A stretch of DNA of 64,000 nt. Source: Streptomyces sp. SLBN-31 (GTDB lineage: Bacteria; Actinomycetota; Actinomycetes; Streptomycetales; Streptomycetaceae). The number at the start of each line of letters is the position of its first letter. Positions within the stretch are counted from its first letter, which is position 1. The notes below the pieces were generated by a model. That model worked only from the letters and a program-made list of their open reading frames with translations. It made no database searches and was not told the origin of the DNA. Both the position numbers and the translations under genes were made by a program. This document shows, one piece after another, positions 26,106 to 34,712 of this stretch. The stretch covers positions 310,001-374,000 of the forward strand of contig NZ_VFNC01000003.1 of the NCBI RefSeq assembly GCF_006715395.1, written 5' to 3'.

Positions 26106-28166
26106 TTGTCCACGTCCGTCGACGACCCCGCGCCCCTGGACGACCCCCTCTCCCGCGAGCGCGCCCACCTCGCCGGATCCCGTGCGGCGCTGCGCGCCAT
26201 GCGCGAGGACGTCGAGTCGCTGGACATCCGCGACGTCACCGCGAACTGGGTCAACGCCGAGGTCCTGGCCCGCCAGATCGACGAGCGGATCAAGGCGCTG
26301 GCCGACCTCAGCGACACCCCGCTGTTCTTCGGCCGCCTGGACTACCTGCACGCTCCGGGCGCGGACCGGGCCGAGGGCGCGGAGGGTGAGCGCTTCTACA
26401 TCGGGCGCCGGCACGTGCACGACCACGACGGCGACCCGATGGTCATCGACTGGCGGGCGCCGGTGTCGCAGCCGTTCTACCGGGCGTCCAAGAAGGACCC
26501 GATGGACATCGCGCTGCGCCGCCGCTTCGGCTACACGCGCGGCGACATCACCGCGTACGAGGACGAGCACCTCTCCGACCCGGCGGAGGCGGCGCGCACC
26601 AGCAAGCTGCTCCAGCAGGAGATCGAGCGTCCGCGCGTCGGCCCGATGCGGGACATCGTGGCCACCATCCAGCCGGAGCAGGACGAGATCGTGCGGTCCG
26701 GACTCGGCGGCACGGTGTGCGTGCAGGGCGGCCCGGGCACCGGGAAGACGGCCGTGGGCCTGCACCGGGTCGCCTACCTGCTGTACGCCCACCGCGAGCG
26801 CCTCGCCCGCACCGGCACGCTCGTCATCGGGCCCAACCGGTCCTTCCTGCACTACATCGAGCAAGTGCTGCCCGCGCTGGGCGAGTTGACCGTGCAGCAG
26901 GCGACGGTGGACGACCTGGTGGCGCAGGTGGAGGTGCGCGGGACGGACGACGCGGCGGCCGCGGTCGTCAAGGGCGACGCGCGGATGGCCGAGGTGCTGC
27001 GGCGGGCCGTGTATTCGCACGTGACCATGCCGGACGAGCCGGTGGTCGTGGTGCGCGGCTCGCGCCGCTGGCGGGTCCCGGCGTACGAACTGCAGGACAT
27101 CGTGCGTGAGTTGCTGAACCGGGACATCCGTTACGGCGCCGCCCGTGAGGCCCTTCCGCAGCGCATCGCGCACGCGGTGCTGGTGCAGATGGAGCGCTCC
27201 GGTGAGGCGCCGGACGACCGGGTGCAGGACGCGGTGGCCCGCAACGCGGCGGTGAAGGCGGCGGTGAAGCAGATCTGGCCGCCGGTCGACCCGGCGAAGC
27301 TGGTGCTGCGGCTGCTGACCGACGCGGACTTCCTGGCGGAGCACGCGGAGGGCGTCCTGGCCGAGGAGGAGCGCAAGACGATCCTGTGGGCGAAGCCGGT
27401 GCGCAGCGTCAAGGCCGCCAGGTGGTCCGCGGCGGACGCGGTGCTGATCGACGAGACGACGGACATCGTCCAGCGCACCCACTCCCTCGGCCATGTGGTC
27501 CTGGACGAGGCGCAGGACCTGTCCCCCATGCAGTACCGCGCCGTCGGCCGCCGCTGCACCACGGGCTCGGCGACGGTCCTCGGCGACCTGGCGCAGGGCA
27601 CCACGCCCTGGGCGACCCGGAGTTGGGACGAGGCCCTGGCGCACCTGGGCAAGGCCGACGGGGTGATCGAGGAGCTGACGGCCGGTTTCCGCGTTCCGAC
27701 GGACGTCATCACCTACGCCTCCCGTCTCCTGCCGCACATCGCCCCCGGCCTCGCCCCGGTCGCGTCGGTCCGTGAGAACCCCGGCTTCTTCGACCTGCGA
27801 ACGGTCGCGGCCACCGATGAAGTCGTCGCCGCCTGCTCGGAGTTGCTGCGCAACGAGGGCTCGACCGGTCTCATCGCGGCCGACGCCCGCGTTCCGGCAC
27901 TCGCCGAGGCACTGACGGCGGCCGGCATCGGCCACCTGGCCCCTGGCGAGGAGACGACGGCCGAGACCCGGCTGACCCTGGTTCCGGCCTCGCTCGCCAA
28001 GGGCCTGGAGTACGACTACGTCGTCCTGGACGAACCGCAGGCCGTGGTGGACGGCGAGCCGGACGAGCGGACGGGGTTGCGCCGGCTGTACGTGACCCTC
28101 ACCCGAGCCGTCTCCGGCCTGATCGTCACCCACGCGGCGCCGCTGCCGCCCCAGCTCGAAGGGTGA
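26106..28166 (+). CDS. HelD-family RNA polymerase-associated helicase
   Basis: A 686-residue superfamily 1 (UvrD/Rep-like) ATPase of the HelD type. The N-terminal 90 residues are helical (a coiled-coil arm in HelD proteins). The GGRHV-type domain FYIGRRHV...VIDWRAPVSQPFY precedes Walker A GGPGTGKT (Gly208-Thr215). VLDEAQDLS is the Walker B and PWATRSW lies before motif IV. HelD proteins bind RNA polymerase and recycle stalled complexes; the HelR branch also gives rifamycin tolerance. The start is TTG, with GGAGG seven bases upstream, which fixes it. No rifamycin-associated element is seen, so I do not call it HelR. Confidence 0.9.
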   Translation: MSTSVDDPAPLDDPLSRERAHLAGSRAALRAMREDVESLDIRDVTANWVNAEVLARQIDERIKALADLSDTPLFFGRLDYLHAPGADRAEGAEGERFYIGRRHVHDHDGDPMVIDWRAPVSQPFYRASKKDPMDIALRRRFGYTRGDITAYEDEHLSDPAEAARTSKLLQQEIERPRVGPMRDIVATIQPEQDEIVRSGLGGTVCVQGGPGTGKTAVGLHRVAYLLYAHRERLARTGTLVIGPNRSFLHYIEQVLPALGELTVQQATVDDLVAQVEVRGTDDAAAAVVKGDARMAEVLRRAVYSHVTMPDEPVVVVRGSRRWRVPAYELQDIVRELLNRDIRYGAAREALPQRIAHAVLVQMERSGEAPDDRVQDAVARNAAVKAAVKQIWPPVDPAKLVLRLLTDADFLAEHAEGVLAEEERKTILWAKPVRSVKAARWSAADAVLIDETTDIVQRTHSLGHVVLDEAQDLSPMQYRAVGRRCTTGSATVLGDLAQGTTPWATRSWDEALAHLGKADGVIEELTAGFRVPTDVITYASRLLPHIAPGLAPVASVRENPGFFDLRTVAATDEVVAACSELLRNEGSTGLIAADARVPALAEALTAAGIGHLAPGEETTAETRLTLVPASLAKGLEYDYVVLDEPQAVVDGEPDERTGLRRLYVTLTRAVSGLIVTHAAPLPPQLEG

Positions 28167-28170
28167 GCGG

Positions 28171-28872
28171 CTACCGGGGCGCCGACTCGTCCAGGACCCG
28201 GCGCCACTGACCGACGGCCTCCGCGGACACCGGCGCGTCCCAGCCTCCGGGCCTCGCCGCCCCGCCGATGTGGAACGCGTCGATGCCGGCGGTGCGCAGG
28301 CGCGGTACGTGGTCCAGCCGGAGGCCGCCGCCCACCAGCAGTCGCTGCTCGTAGCCGGGCTCCCCGCCCCTGGCCGCCTCGGCGAGCAGGGTCGGGAGCC
28401 CGTCGTCGACGCCGGTGGCCGAGCCCGCGGTGAGGATGGTGTCCAGGCCCGGCAGGCCGTCCAGCCGCTTGCGCAGCCCGTCCCGGTCGACGGTGTGGTC
28501 GATCGCCCGGTGGAAGGTCCAGCGGCAGCCGTCCAGTTCGGCGACGACCCGCTCCACCGCGGCGAGGTCGACCCAGCCCTCGCCGTCGAGGAACCCGAGC
28601 ACGAACTCGTCGGCGCCCGCGGCCCGCATGTCCTGTGCGACCCCGGCCAGCCGCTCCACGTCTCCCGCCGTGAACCCGTCGGCCAGCCGCAGCATCACGC
28701 GCAGCGAGATGTCGACGGCGGCGCGGATCGCGGTGAACGTGGTGGCCTGCGGGGTCAGGCCGTCGGCCGCCATGTCGGTGACCAGTTCGAGGCGGTCCGC
28801 GCCTCCGGCCTGGGCGGCGACCGCGTCCTCGGCGTCGAGGGCGATCACCTCCAGGACTGCACGCTTGCTCAT
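28171..28872 (-). CDS. cutC: CutC family protein
   Basis: A 233-residue TIM-barrel protein of the CutC family, once linked to copper handling, with enzymatic role unsettled. Marks are the start EVIALDAEDAVAAQAGGADRLELV, FVLGFLDGEG, TFHRAID and the strand TILTAGSA, all in family order. ATG 28872 (MSKRAV) is chosen over 28935 because the extension is not conserved-looking. It converges on the HelD gene 4 bp away and runs 101 bp ahead of the maleylpyruvate-isomerase-like gene on the same strand. Confidence 0.9.
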   Translation of the reverse strand: MSKRAVLEVIALDAEDAVAAQAGGADRLELVTDMAADGLTPQATTFTAIRAAVDISLRVMLRLADGFTAGDVERLAGVAQDMRAAGADEFVLGFLDGEGWVDLAAVERVVAELDGCRWTFHRAIDHTVDRDGLRKRLDGLPGLDTILTAGSATGVDDGLPTLLAEAARGGEPGYEQRLLVGGGLRLDHVPRLRTAGIDAFHIGGAARPGGWDAPVSAEAVGQWRRVLDESAPR

Positions 28873-28973
28873 GGGACCCCATTCGTCGATTGGGCAGGCG
28901 GTACGACCTCGGTGCACAGGTCTAGTCCAATTCACAGACTACGCCCCTGCCGCCGCCCGCACGACGACGCCCC

Positions 28974-29648
28974 TCAGCCAAAGATGTTCAGGTCCCCCGC
29001 CTCCGCTCCCGCCAGCTCGTACGAGACCTCCCGCGGCACCGGACGGCCCGCGTACAGCCGTACGAGGGTGGCGGCGTCGCCGATGAAACGGGCCGGCGTC
29101 CGCTCCCCGCTCACCTCGCCCAGCAGCAGCGGCTCGTCCCTGTCCTCCAGGTCGGCGTGGAGCGGCGCCCGGCCCTTCTCGCGGGTGATCCGGGCCAGGA
29201 GGGTGAGCGCGTCCGGGAGCCCGGCGCCGGCGTAGGCGCCCGGCTCGCCCCACACCTCGCGTACGTCGCCGGCGTGCACCCACTCGCCCAGCGCGACCAT
29301 GTCCAGGATGCCGCCGGCCTTGGCGATCACCGGTCCGGCCTCGGTCATCCCGCGCTCCAGCTCGTCGACGACCTGCCGGTTGGTCCACTCCGCCCGCTCG
29401 GCGATGTCGCGGTCGTTGGCCTCGGGAGAGAAGACGCCCTTCTCGAACCGGCTCTCCACCACCCGCATCAGCGCGGACGAACAGTGCGCGAGCACGTCCC
29501 GCACGGTCCACCCCGGGCACCCGGTGGTCGGCAGCGCGAAGTCCGCGTCCGGCCGGGCCCGCAGCAGCGGTACGAGAGCGTCGCGCTCGGCGACCAGGAG
29601 ACGGCCGGGAAGTTCGGGGTCACGTGCTTCGGGAGTCGTAGTAGTCAT
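28974..29648 (-). CDS. maleylpyruvate isomerase family, mycothiol-dependent enzyme
   Basis: A 224-residue DinB-fold protein of the TIGR03085/maleylpyruvate isomerase group. CPGWTVRDVLAHCSSALMRVVE gives the N-terminal metal histidine in the usual place, and LGEWVHAGDVREVWGEPG gives the second. These enzymes use mycothiol as cofactor in actinobacteria. ATG 29648 gives a full-length domain. It diverges from the HD protein at 29694 across 45 bp. The reaction is not predictable. Confidence 0.87.
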   Translation of the reverse strand: MTTTTPEARDPELPGRLLVAERDALVPLLRARPDADFALPTTGCPGWTVRDVLAHCSSALMRVVESRFEKGVFSPEANDRDIAERAEWTNRQVVDELERGMTEAGPVIAKAGGILDMVALGEWVHAGDVREVWGEPGAYAGAGLPDALTLLARITREKGRAPLHADLEDRDEPLLLGEVSGERTPARFIGDAATLVRLYAGRPVPREVSYELAGAEAGDLNIFG

Positions 29649-29693
29649 GGGGTCACGCTAGGGGCGGGAGGTGATCGGCGGGAGAATGGACGC

Positions 29694-30356
29694 ATGGCCG
29701 ATCTCGACGCCCTGCGTTCCCGCTGGACCCGCGCCCTGGACGGAGCCCGAGGCTCCGCCACCGGTCCCGACCCGGTGCCGTACGCCGACAACCTGCTGGC
29801 CCGCTGGCAGGAGCCGCAGCGCCGGTACCACACGCTCGCCCACCTCGTCGCCGTCCTCGACCACGTCGACACGCTGGAGGAATACGCGGACGATCCGGAC
29901 GCGGTGCGTCTGGCGGCCTGGTTCCACGACGCCGTCTACCTCCCTGACCGGTCCGAGAACGAGGAGCGCTCCGCCCGCCTCGCCGAACGCGCCCTCCCCG
30001 AGGCCGGCGTCCCCGACGACACCACCGCCGAGGTCGCCCGGCTCGTCCGGCTCACCGTCACCCACGACCCCGCCGACGACGACCGCGACGGCCAGGTCCT
30101 GTGCGACGCCGACCTCGCGGTCCTCGCCTCGCCGCCCGCCGCGTACGCCGCCTACACCGCGGCCGTGCGCGAGGAGTACCACTTCGTGCCGAACGACGCC
30201 TTCCGCGCGGGACGGGCCGACGTGCTGCGTCAACTCCTCGCACTGCCCCAGCTGTTCAGCACGCCGTACGGACGGGAGAAGTGGGAGGCGACGGCCCGTT
30301 ACAACCTCTCCTCCGAGCTGGAAATCCTGTCGACCGCCGCGGAGGCGGCCGAATAG
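29694..30356 (+). CDS. HD-domain protein
   Basis: A 220-residue predicted metal-dependent phosphohydrolase-like protein. RYHTLAHL supplies the first histidine, AAWFHDAVY the HD pair (about residues 83-84), and DADLAVL the last aspartate. The LPDRSENEERSA loop is typical of the actinobacterial subfamily. The ATG at 29694 has GGGAG nine bases upstream. The next gene begins 10 bp after the stop, so the two probably form an operon. Substrate unknown. Confidence 0.85.
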   Translation: MADLDALRSRWTRALDGARGSATGPDPVPYADNLLARWQEPQRRYHTLAHLVAVLDHVDTLEEYADDPDAVRLAAWFHDAVYLPDRSENEERSARLAERALPEAGVPDDTTAEVARLVRLTVTHDPADDDRDGQVLCDADLAVLASPPAAYAAYTAAVREEYHFVPNDAFRAGRADVLRQLLALPQLFSTPYGREKWEATARYNLSSELEILSTAAEAAE

Positions 30357-30366
30357 CCTTCGGCCC

Positions 30367-31434
30367 ATGCGTGCAATGGGCGGGGATCAGGTGGAAGAGG
30401 CCGTCGCGGGCTGTCTCGCGGCACTGCGGCCTGCGGTGGACCGGGACTGGACGGCGGTGCGGGCGGCCGGGATGGAGTGGACCGTCCACGAGACGGCGTT
30501 CCACATCGCGGAGTGCCTCGTCGGGTACGGGGCGAACCTCGCCGGACGCGCCCGCGACGGCTACGTCCCCTTCGAGATCACGCTCGACGAGGGCACCGAC
30601 AACACGGGCCTGCTGCACCTCGTCGAGTCGATGGGCGCCCTGCTGACCGCGGCGGTCCGCACCGCCCCGCGCGAGGCCCGCGCCTTCCACCCGTACCCCT
30701 TCCGCAGCGCGAACCGCGAGGGCTTCGCCGCGATGGGCGTCGCCGAGGTGCTGCTGCACACGTACGACATCGCGGGCGGCCTGCGGGTGGCCTACGAACC
30801 CCCGTCCGCCCTGGCCGAGTTCATCCTCACCACGATCTTCCCGCACGTCCGGCCCGGCGCCGACGCCTGGCGCACCCTGCTGTGGGCCACCGGGCGCGGC
30901 GAACTGCCCGGCCGCGCACCGGTGACCGAGTGGCGCTGGAACAACAACCTCGTCCACACCACCGACCGCCTCACCCTGGAAGGCATCACGCCGGCGTCCG
31001 CGCGCGACCTGGTGCTCGGCGGCGACGGCGGCTTCGACTGGGTCCCCGGCGGCCCGTTCACGGGCACGCGGGAGGCCGCCGGCTTCATGCTCAAGGCCTA
31101 TGAAGAAGGTTTCCACCGGCCCGAGTTCGGCGTCTTCGCCCTCGTCCGCCGGGAGGACGGCCGCGCGGTCGGCGGCATGGGCTTCCACGGCGTCCCGGAC
31201 GAGGAGGGACGGGCGGAGGTCGGCTACGACCTGGCCGAGTCCGCCCGCGGCAACGGCTACGCGACCGAGGCGCTGCGGGCCCTCGCCGACTGGGCGTTCG
31301 CCCGGGACGACGTCCGCTCACTCTTCGCGACGGTCGACCGCGACAACCTCCCCTCCCAGGCGGTCCTCACCCGCGCCGGGTTCCGCAGGGTGAGCGAGGA
31401 AGAGGAGTCTTTCGCCTACGAACTCGGGGGCTGA
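30367..31434 (+). CDS. DinB/maleylpyruvate-isomerase-like domain fused to GNAT acetyltransferase
   Basis: A 355-residue two-domain protein. Residues 1-205 form a DinB-like domain (WTVHETAFHIAECLVGYGANL, VAEVLLHTYDIAGGL) as in mycothiol-dependent enzymes. From about residue 230 a GNAT acyltransferase follows: GGMGFHGVPD, the acetyl-CoA loop ESARGNGYATEALRA, and VLTRAGFRRVSEE. There is no stop or frame change between the two, so the fusion looks genuine. ATG 30367 or 30376 are both possible. It may acetylate small molecules or mycothiol conjugates; that is inference. Confidence 0.82.
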   Translation: MRAMGGDQVEEAVAGCLAALRPAVDRDWTAVRAAGMEWTVHETAFHIAECLVGYGANLAGRARDGYVPFEITLDEGTDNTGLLHLVESMGALLTAAVRTAPREARAFHPYPFRSANREGFAAMGVAEVLLHTYDIAGGLRVAYEPPSALAEFILTTIFPHVRPGADAWRTLLWATGRGELPGRAPVTEWRWNNNLVHTTDRLTLEGITPASARDLVLGGDGGFDWVPGGPFTGTREAAGFMLKAYEEGFHRPEFGVFALVRREDGRAVGGMGFHGVPDEEGRAEVGYDLAESARGNGYATEALRALADWAFARDDVRSLFATVDRDNLPSQAVLTRAGFRRVSEEEESFAYELGG

Positions 31435-31694
31435 GCCCGGCCCTTGGGCCGTCGCAGTCCCGCCGCGGTCAGCAGCCGCACCACCTCACGGCTGCTGACC
31501 CGCACGGCCCCGGCGGCCACCGCGTCCGCGTAGCGGTGCGAGGGGATGTCGTAGTGGTCGCGCTCGAAGGCGCGCCGCGGCACGCCCAACGCGTCGGCGA
31601 ACAGCCGCAGTTCGTCGAAGGAGACGTCGCTGATGAGGTGGGACCACATGCGGCCGTGGCCGGGCCAGTCCGGCGGATCGATGTAGACGGTCAC
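31416..31694 (-). CDS. DUF4031 family protein
   Basis: A 92-residue protein matching the DUF4031 family: VYIDPPDWPGHGRMWSHLISD, then ELRLFADALGVPRRAFERDHYDIP and a basic C-terminus. GTG 31694 overlaps the TGA of the upstream gene in a GTGA quartet, a sign of translational coupling. The end overlaps the stop region of the convergent fusion gene by 19 bp. No biochemical role is known. Confidence 0.8.
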   Translation of the reverse strand: MTVYIDPPDWPGHGRMWSHLISDVSFDELRLFADALGVPRRAFERDHYDIPSHRYADAVAAGAVRVSSREVVRLLTAAGLRRPKGRAQPPSS

Positions 31695-32104
31695 GACGCG
31701 GGCGTCCCGCCCGTCGCCGGCCCCAGCGCCCCGACCGCCGCGACCCGCACGCCCGCCTTGTGGCAGACCCAGTGCGGATCGGCGCCCAGTTCGGGCTCGA
31801 CCTCCAGCGCGTGCGGGTCGCCGGAGCCGCAGACCGGGCACAGCGGCCAGCGGCCGTACGTCTCCAGCAGGGCGTCCTGGACGTCCTGGGCGACCAGCCC
31901 CGTCACGAACTCCACGCCCTCGGGCCACTGCTCGACCCACCAGCGCCGCTGGGCGACGGAGTCCTCGACCATGGACACCACGTCCGCCGCGGCGACCCGC
32001 CCCGCGGCCAGGTCGGCGAGCACGAGGGCGCGCGCCACGTGCAGCGCCCGCTCCAGGGGGGCGACCGGGGTGCCCGGGGTTTCGGGGGTGTCGGAGGGAT
32101 CCAT
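31691..32104 (-). CDS. hypothetical protein with zinc-ribbon-like tail
   Basis: A 137-residue protein. The N-terminal 80 residues are helical and acidic (ALHVARALVLADLAAG, VSMVEDSVAQRRWWVEQW). The C-terminal part has CPVCGSGDPH followed 17 residues later by WVCHK, giving three cysteines and histidines that could bind zinc. The ATG at 32104 is the first sensible start. It is coupled with the DUF4031 gene by a 4-bp overlap. Function unknown. Confidence 0.7.
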   Translation of the reverse strand: MDPSDTPETPGTPVAPLERALHVARALVLADLAAGRVAAADVVSMVEDSVAQRRWWVEQWPEGVEFVTGLVAQDVQDALLETYGRWPLCPVCGSGDPHALEVEPELGADPHWVCHKAGVRVAAVGALGPATGGTPAS

Positions 32105-32141
32105 GCACCCATTGTGCGCACTCTTGACCGGTGCCCCGGCC

Positions 32142-32185
32142 GAAAATATCTTTCATACGTGACCCAGAACGTGAAGGAAATTTTC
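32142..32185 (+). promoter_or_regulatory. two GAAA-TTTC inverted repeats, probable RpiR/MurR operators
   Basis: GAAAATATCTTTC (32142-32154) lies just before the regulator's GTG start, and GAAATTTTC (32177-32185) just after it. Both have GAAA and TTTC arms. RpiR-family regulators often bind such AT-rich palindromes, so autoregulation is likely. In a 70% GC region these stand out. Confidence 0.5.
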
Positions 32186-33088
32186 GCCGGGCATGGTGCG
32201 GGCACGCCGGGCACAGCGCCGCCCGCCCCCGCGGCCCTCGCCGCCAAGGTGCGCACGCTCGCCCCCTCCATGACACGTTCCATGCAGCGCGTCGCCGAGG
32301 CCGTCGCGGGCGACCCGGCCGGCTGCGCCGCCCTCACGGTCACCGGGCTCGCCGAGCTCACCGGCACCAGCGAGGCGACGGTGGTCCGCACCGCCCGGCT
32401 GCTCGGGTACCCGGGGTACCGGGATCTGCGGCTGGCCCTCGCCGGACTCGCGGCGCAGCAGCAGTCGGGCCGCGCCCCCGCCATCACCACCGACATCGCC
32501 GTCGACGACCCCATCGCCGACGTCGTGGCCAAACTCGCCTACGACGAGCAGCAGACGCTCGCCGACACGGCGGCCGGACTCGACACCGTGCAGCTGGGGG
32601 CCGCGGTCGCCGCGGCCGCCGTCGCGCGGCGCATCGACGTGTACGGGGTGGGCGCGTCGGGGCTGGTCGCCCAGGACCTCACGCAGAAGCTGCTGCGGAT
32701 AGGGCTGATAGCCCACGCGCACAGCGACCCGCACCTGGCCGTGACGAACGCGGTGCAGCTGCGGGCCGGTGACGTCGCCATCGCCATAACGCACTCCGGG
32801 TCGACGGGGGACGTCGTGGAGCCGCTGCGGGTGGCCTTCGAACGCGGGGCGACGACCGTGGCGATCACCGGGCGGCCGGACGGGGCGGTCGCGCAGTACG
32901 CCGATCACGTGCTGACCACGTCCATCGCCCGGGAGAGCGAGCTGCGGCCGGCCGCGATGTCGTCCCGGACCAGTCAACTGCTGGTCGTGGACTGCCTGTT
33001 CGTGGGCGTGGCGCAGAAGACGTACGAGACGGCGGCGCCCTCGCTGGCCGCGTCGTACGAGGCGCTCGCCCACCGGCACCGGCGCTAG
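32159..33088 (+). CDS. MurR/RpiR-family transcriptional regulator
   Basis: A 309-residue regulator with an N-terminal RpiR winged-helix domain (MTRSMQRVAEAVAGDP..., GTSEATVVRTARLLGYPGYRDLRLALA) and a C-terminal SIS sugar-phosphate-sensing domain (IDVYGVGASGLVAQDLTQKL, AITHSGSTGDVVEPLR). It lies 59 bp ahead of murQ, so it almost surely senses N-acetylmuramic acid 6-phosphate and controls murQ. GTG 32159 gives the short pre-domain tail; GTG 32171 is an alternative. Two GAAA-TTTC palindromes flank the start. Confidence 0.9.
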   Translation: MTQNVKEIFAGHGAGTPGTAPPAPAALAAKVRTLAPSMTRSMQRVAEAVAGDPAGCAALTVTGLAELTGTSEATVVRTARLLGYPGYRDLRLALAGLAAQQQSGRAPAITTDIAVDDPIADVVAKLAYDEQQTLADTAAGLDTVQLGAAVAAAAVARRIDVYGVGASGLVAQDLTQKLLRIGLIAHAHSDPHLAVTNAVQLRAGDVAIAITHSGSTGDVVEPLRVAFERGATTVAITGRPDGAVAQYADHVLTTSIARESELRPAAMSSRTSQLLVVDCLFVGVAQKTYETAAPSLAASYEALAHRHRR

Positions 33089-33147
33089 ACCCTCGCCCCT
33101 CCCTCTCTCACGTTCCCGGCAGCACTTCACGAAAGAGCCGCTCCACC

Positions 33148-34080
33148 ATGACCTCCACCTCCAACCCCCGTGATCTGCGCGCCGAGTTGGAATCGCTCAC
33201 CACCGAGGCCTTCCGTCCCGACCTCGCCGACATCGACCGGCTGCCCACCCTGGAGATCGCCCGGCTCATGAACGGCGAGGACGCCACCGTCCCCGCGTCC
33301 GTCGCCGCACGGCTGCCGGAGATCGCCGCCGCCATCGACGCCATCGCCGAGCGCATGGCCCGCGGCGGCCGGCTCGTCTACGCCGGTGCCGGGACCGCCG
33401 GCCGGCTCGGCGTGCTGGACGCCTCCGAGTGCCCGCCGACCTTCAACACCGATCCGGAACAGGTGGTCGGGCTCGTCGCGGGCGGTCCCGCCGCCATGGT
33501 CACCTCCGTCGAGGGCGCCGAGGACTCCGCCGACCTCGCCCGCGCCGACCTGGACGCGCTCGCCCTCACCGCCGCCGACACGGTGGTCGGCATCTCCGCC
33601 TCCGGGCGCACCCCGTACGCCATCGCGGCCGTCGAACACGCCCGTCGGCAGGGCGCGCTGACCGTCGGGCTCGCCTGCAACGCCGACAGCGCGCTCGCCG
33701 CGGCCGCCGAGCACGGCATCGAGATCGTCGTAGGGCCCGAACTGGTCACCGGCTCCACCCGGCTCAAGGCGGGCACCGCGCAGAAGCTGGTCCTCAACAT
33801 GCTCTCGACGATCACGATGATCCGGCTGGGCAAGACGTACGGGAACCTGATGGTCGACGTACGCGCCTCGAACGAGAAGCTGCGGGCCCGTTCCCGCCGT
33901 ATCGTCGCCCTCGCCACGGGAGCGCCGGACGAGGAGATCGAGCGGGCCCTGGCGGCCACGGACGGCGAGGTGAAGAACGCGATCCTCACCCTCCTGGCGG
34001 ACGTCGACGGCCCCACGGCGGCCCGGCTGCTCGAGGAGTCCGGCGGACACCTGCGGGCGGCGCTGGCGGCGGCCCGCTGA
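33148..34080 (+). CDS. murQ: N-acetylmuramic acid 6-phosphate etherase
   Basis: A 310-residue cytoplasmic lyase that removes the lactyl ether from N-acetylmuramate 6-phosphate, giving N-acetylglucosamine 6-phosphate for recycling of peptidoglycan. The SIS-fold signature is clear: RLVYAGAGTAGRLGVLDASECPPTF (acid Glu in SECP), VVGISASGRTPYAI and STRLKAGTAQKLVLNML. The product feeds NagA, encoded at 48495 in this window. It follows its MurR-like regulator with a short GAAAGAG ribosome site. Confidence 0.96.
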   Translation: MTSTSNPRDLRAELESLTTEAFRPDLADIDRLPTLEIARLMNGEDATVPASVAARLPEIAAAIDAIAERMARGGRLVYAGAGTAGRLGVLDASECPPTFNTDPEQVVGLVAGGPAAMVTSVEGAEDSADLARADLDALALTAADTVVGISASGRTPYAIAAVEHARRQGALTVGLACNADSALAAAAEHGIEIVVGPELVTGSTRLKAGTAQKLVLNMLSTITMIRLGKTYGNLMVDVRASNEKLRARSRRIVALATGAPDEEIERALAATDGEVKNAILTLLADVDGPTAARLLEESGGHLRAALAAAR

Positions 34081-34129
34081 GGGACCGGCGCCGGCGGCCC
34101 GGGGCCGTTGTCGGTGCAGACTGTTACCC

Positions 34130-34699
34130 ATGAACCACGCCCAGCTCACCGCCCTGGGCCGAGCCCTCCGCCTCCTCGGCGAGCACGGCGAGGCCCTCAC
34201 CGCCGACACCCCGGACGCCAGGTTGCACGAGGTCAGGGCCGATCTGCGGCGCGCCCTGGACCTGCTGGACGAGAGCGTCTCCACGGCGGCCCCCGCCACC
34301 CGCTGCGCCGAGCACCCGAACGGCCCGGTCGACGAGAGCGCCCCCGACCGCTGCCTGCTCTGCGAGACCCGGCGCCGGGCGGCCCGCCGCGCCGAGTTCA
34401 ACGGCGGCTCCCTGCCTGTGCACCCCACCGAGTCCGCGCCCTCCCGCTACGGCGTCCGGGGCGACCGCCCCCAGCCCCAGCAGCGCTGGCTGCCGGAGCT
34501 GTGGACGGGGCAGGAGTGGCAGCTGTGCGGTACGCCGAGGAGGGACCGGCGCGAGGCGGAGCTGTATCTCGCCGCCCAGCGCCGGGGCCCGCGCGCCGCC
34601 ATGGCCTACCGGCTGGTGCACGAGTTCACCGACTACGAGGTGCTGCGGGTGTGGGGCACCCCGGTGAAGGTCGACATCGAGCCGCTGGGCAACCTCTGA
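34130..34699 (+). CDS. hypothetical protein
   Basis: A 189-residue soluble protein. A helical N-terminus (AQLTALGRALRLLGEHG..., RRALDLLDESV) precedes a CAEHPNG...RCLLCETRRR stretch with three cysteines, then a proline-rich hinge and a beta-rich end (EWQLCGTPRRDRREAELYL, EVLRVWGTPVKVDIEPLG). The last part ends in small beta strands. ATG 34130 is the only good start. It is 50 bp from murQ and convergent with the esterase. Unknown function. Confidence 0.68.
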   Translation: MNHAQLTALGRALRLLGEHGEALTADTPDARLHEVRADLRRALDLLDESVSTAAPATRCAEHPNGPVDESAPDRCLLCETRRRAARRAEFNGGSLPVHPTESAPSRYGVRGDRPQPQQRWLPELWTGQEWQLCGTPRRDRREAELYLAAQRRGPRAAMAYRLVHEFTDYEVLRVWGTPVKVDIEPLGNL

Positions 34700-34712
34700 A
34701 CGCCGAGGCGGC

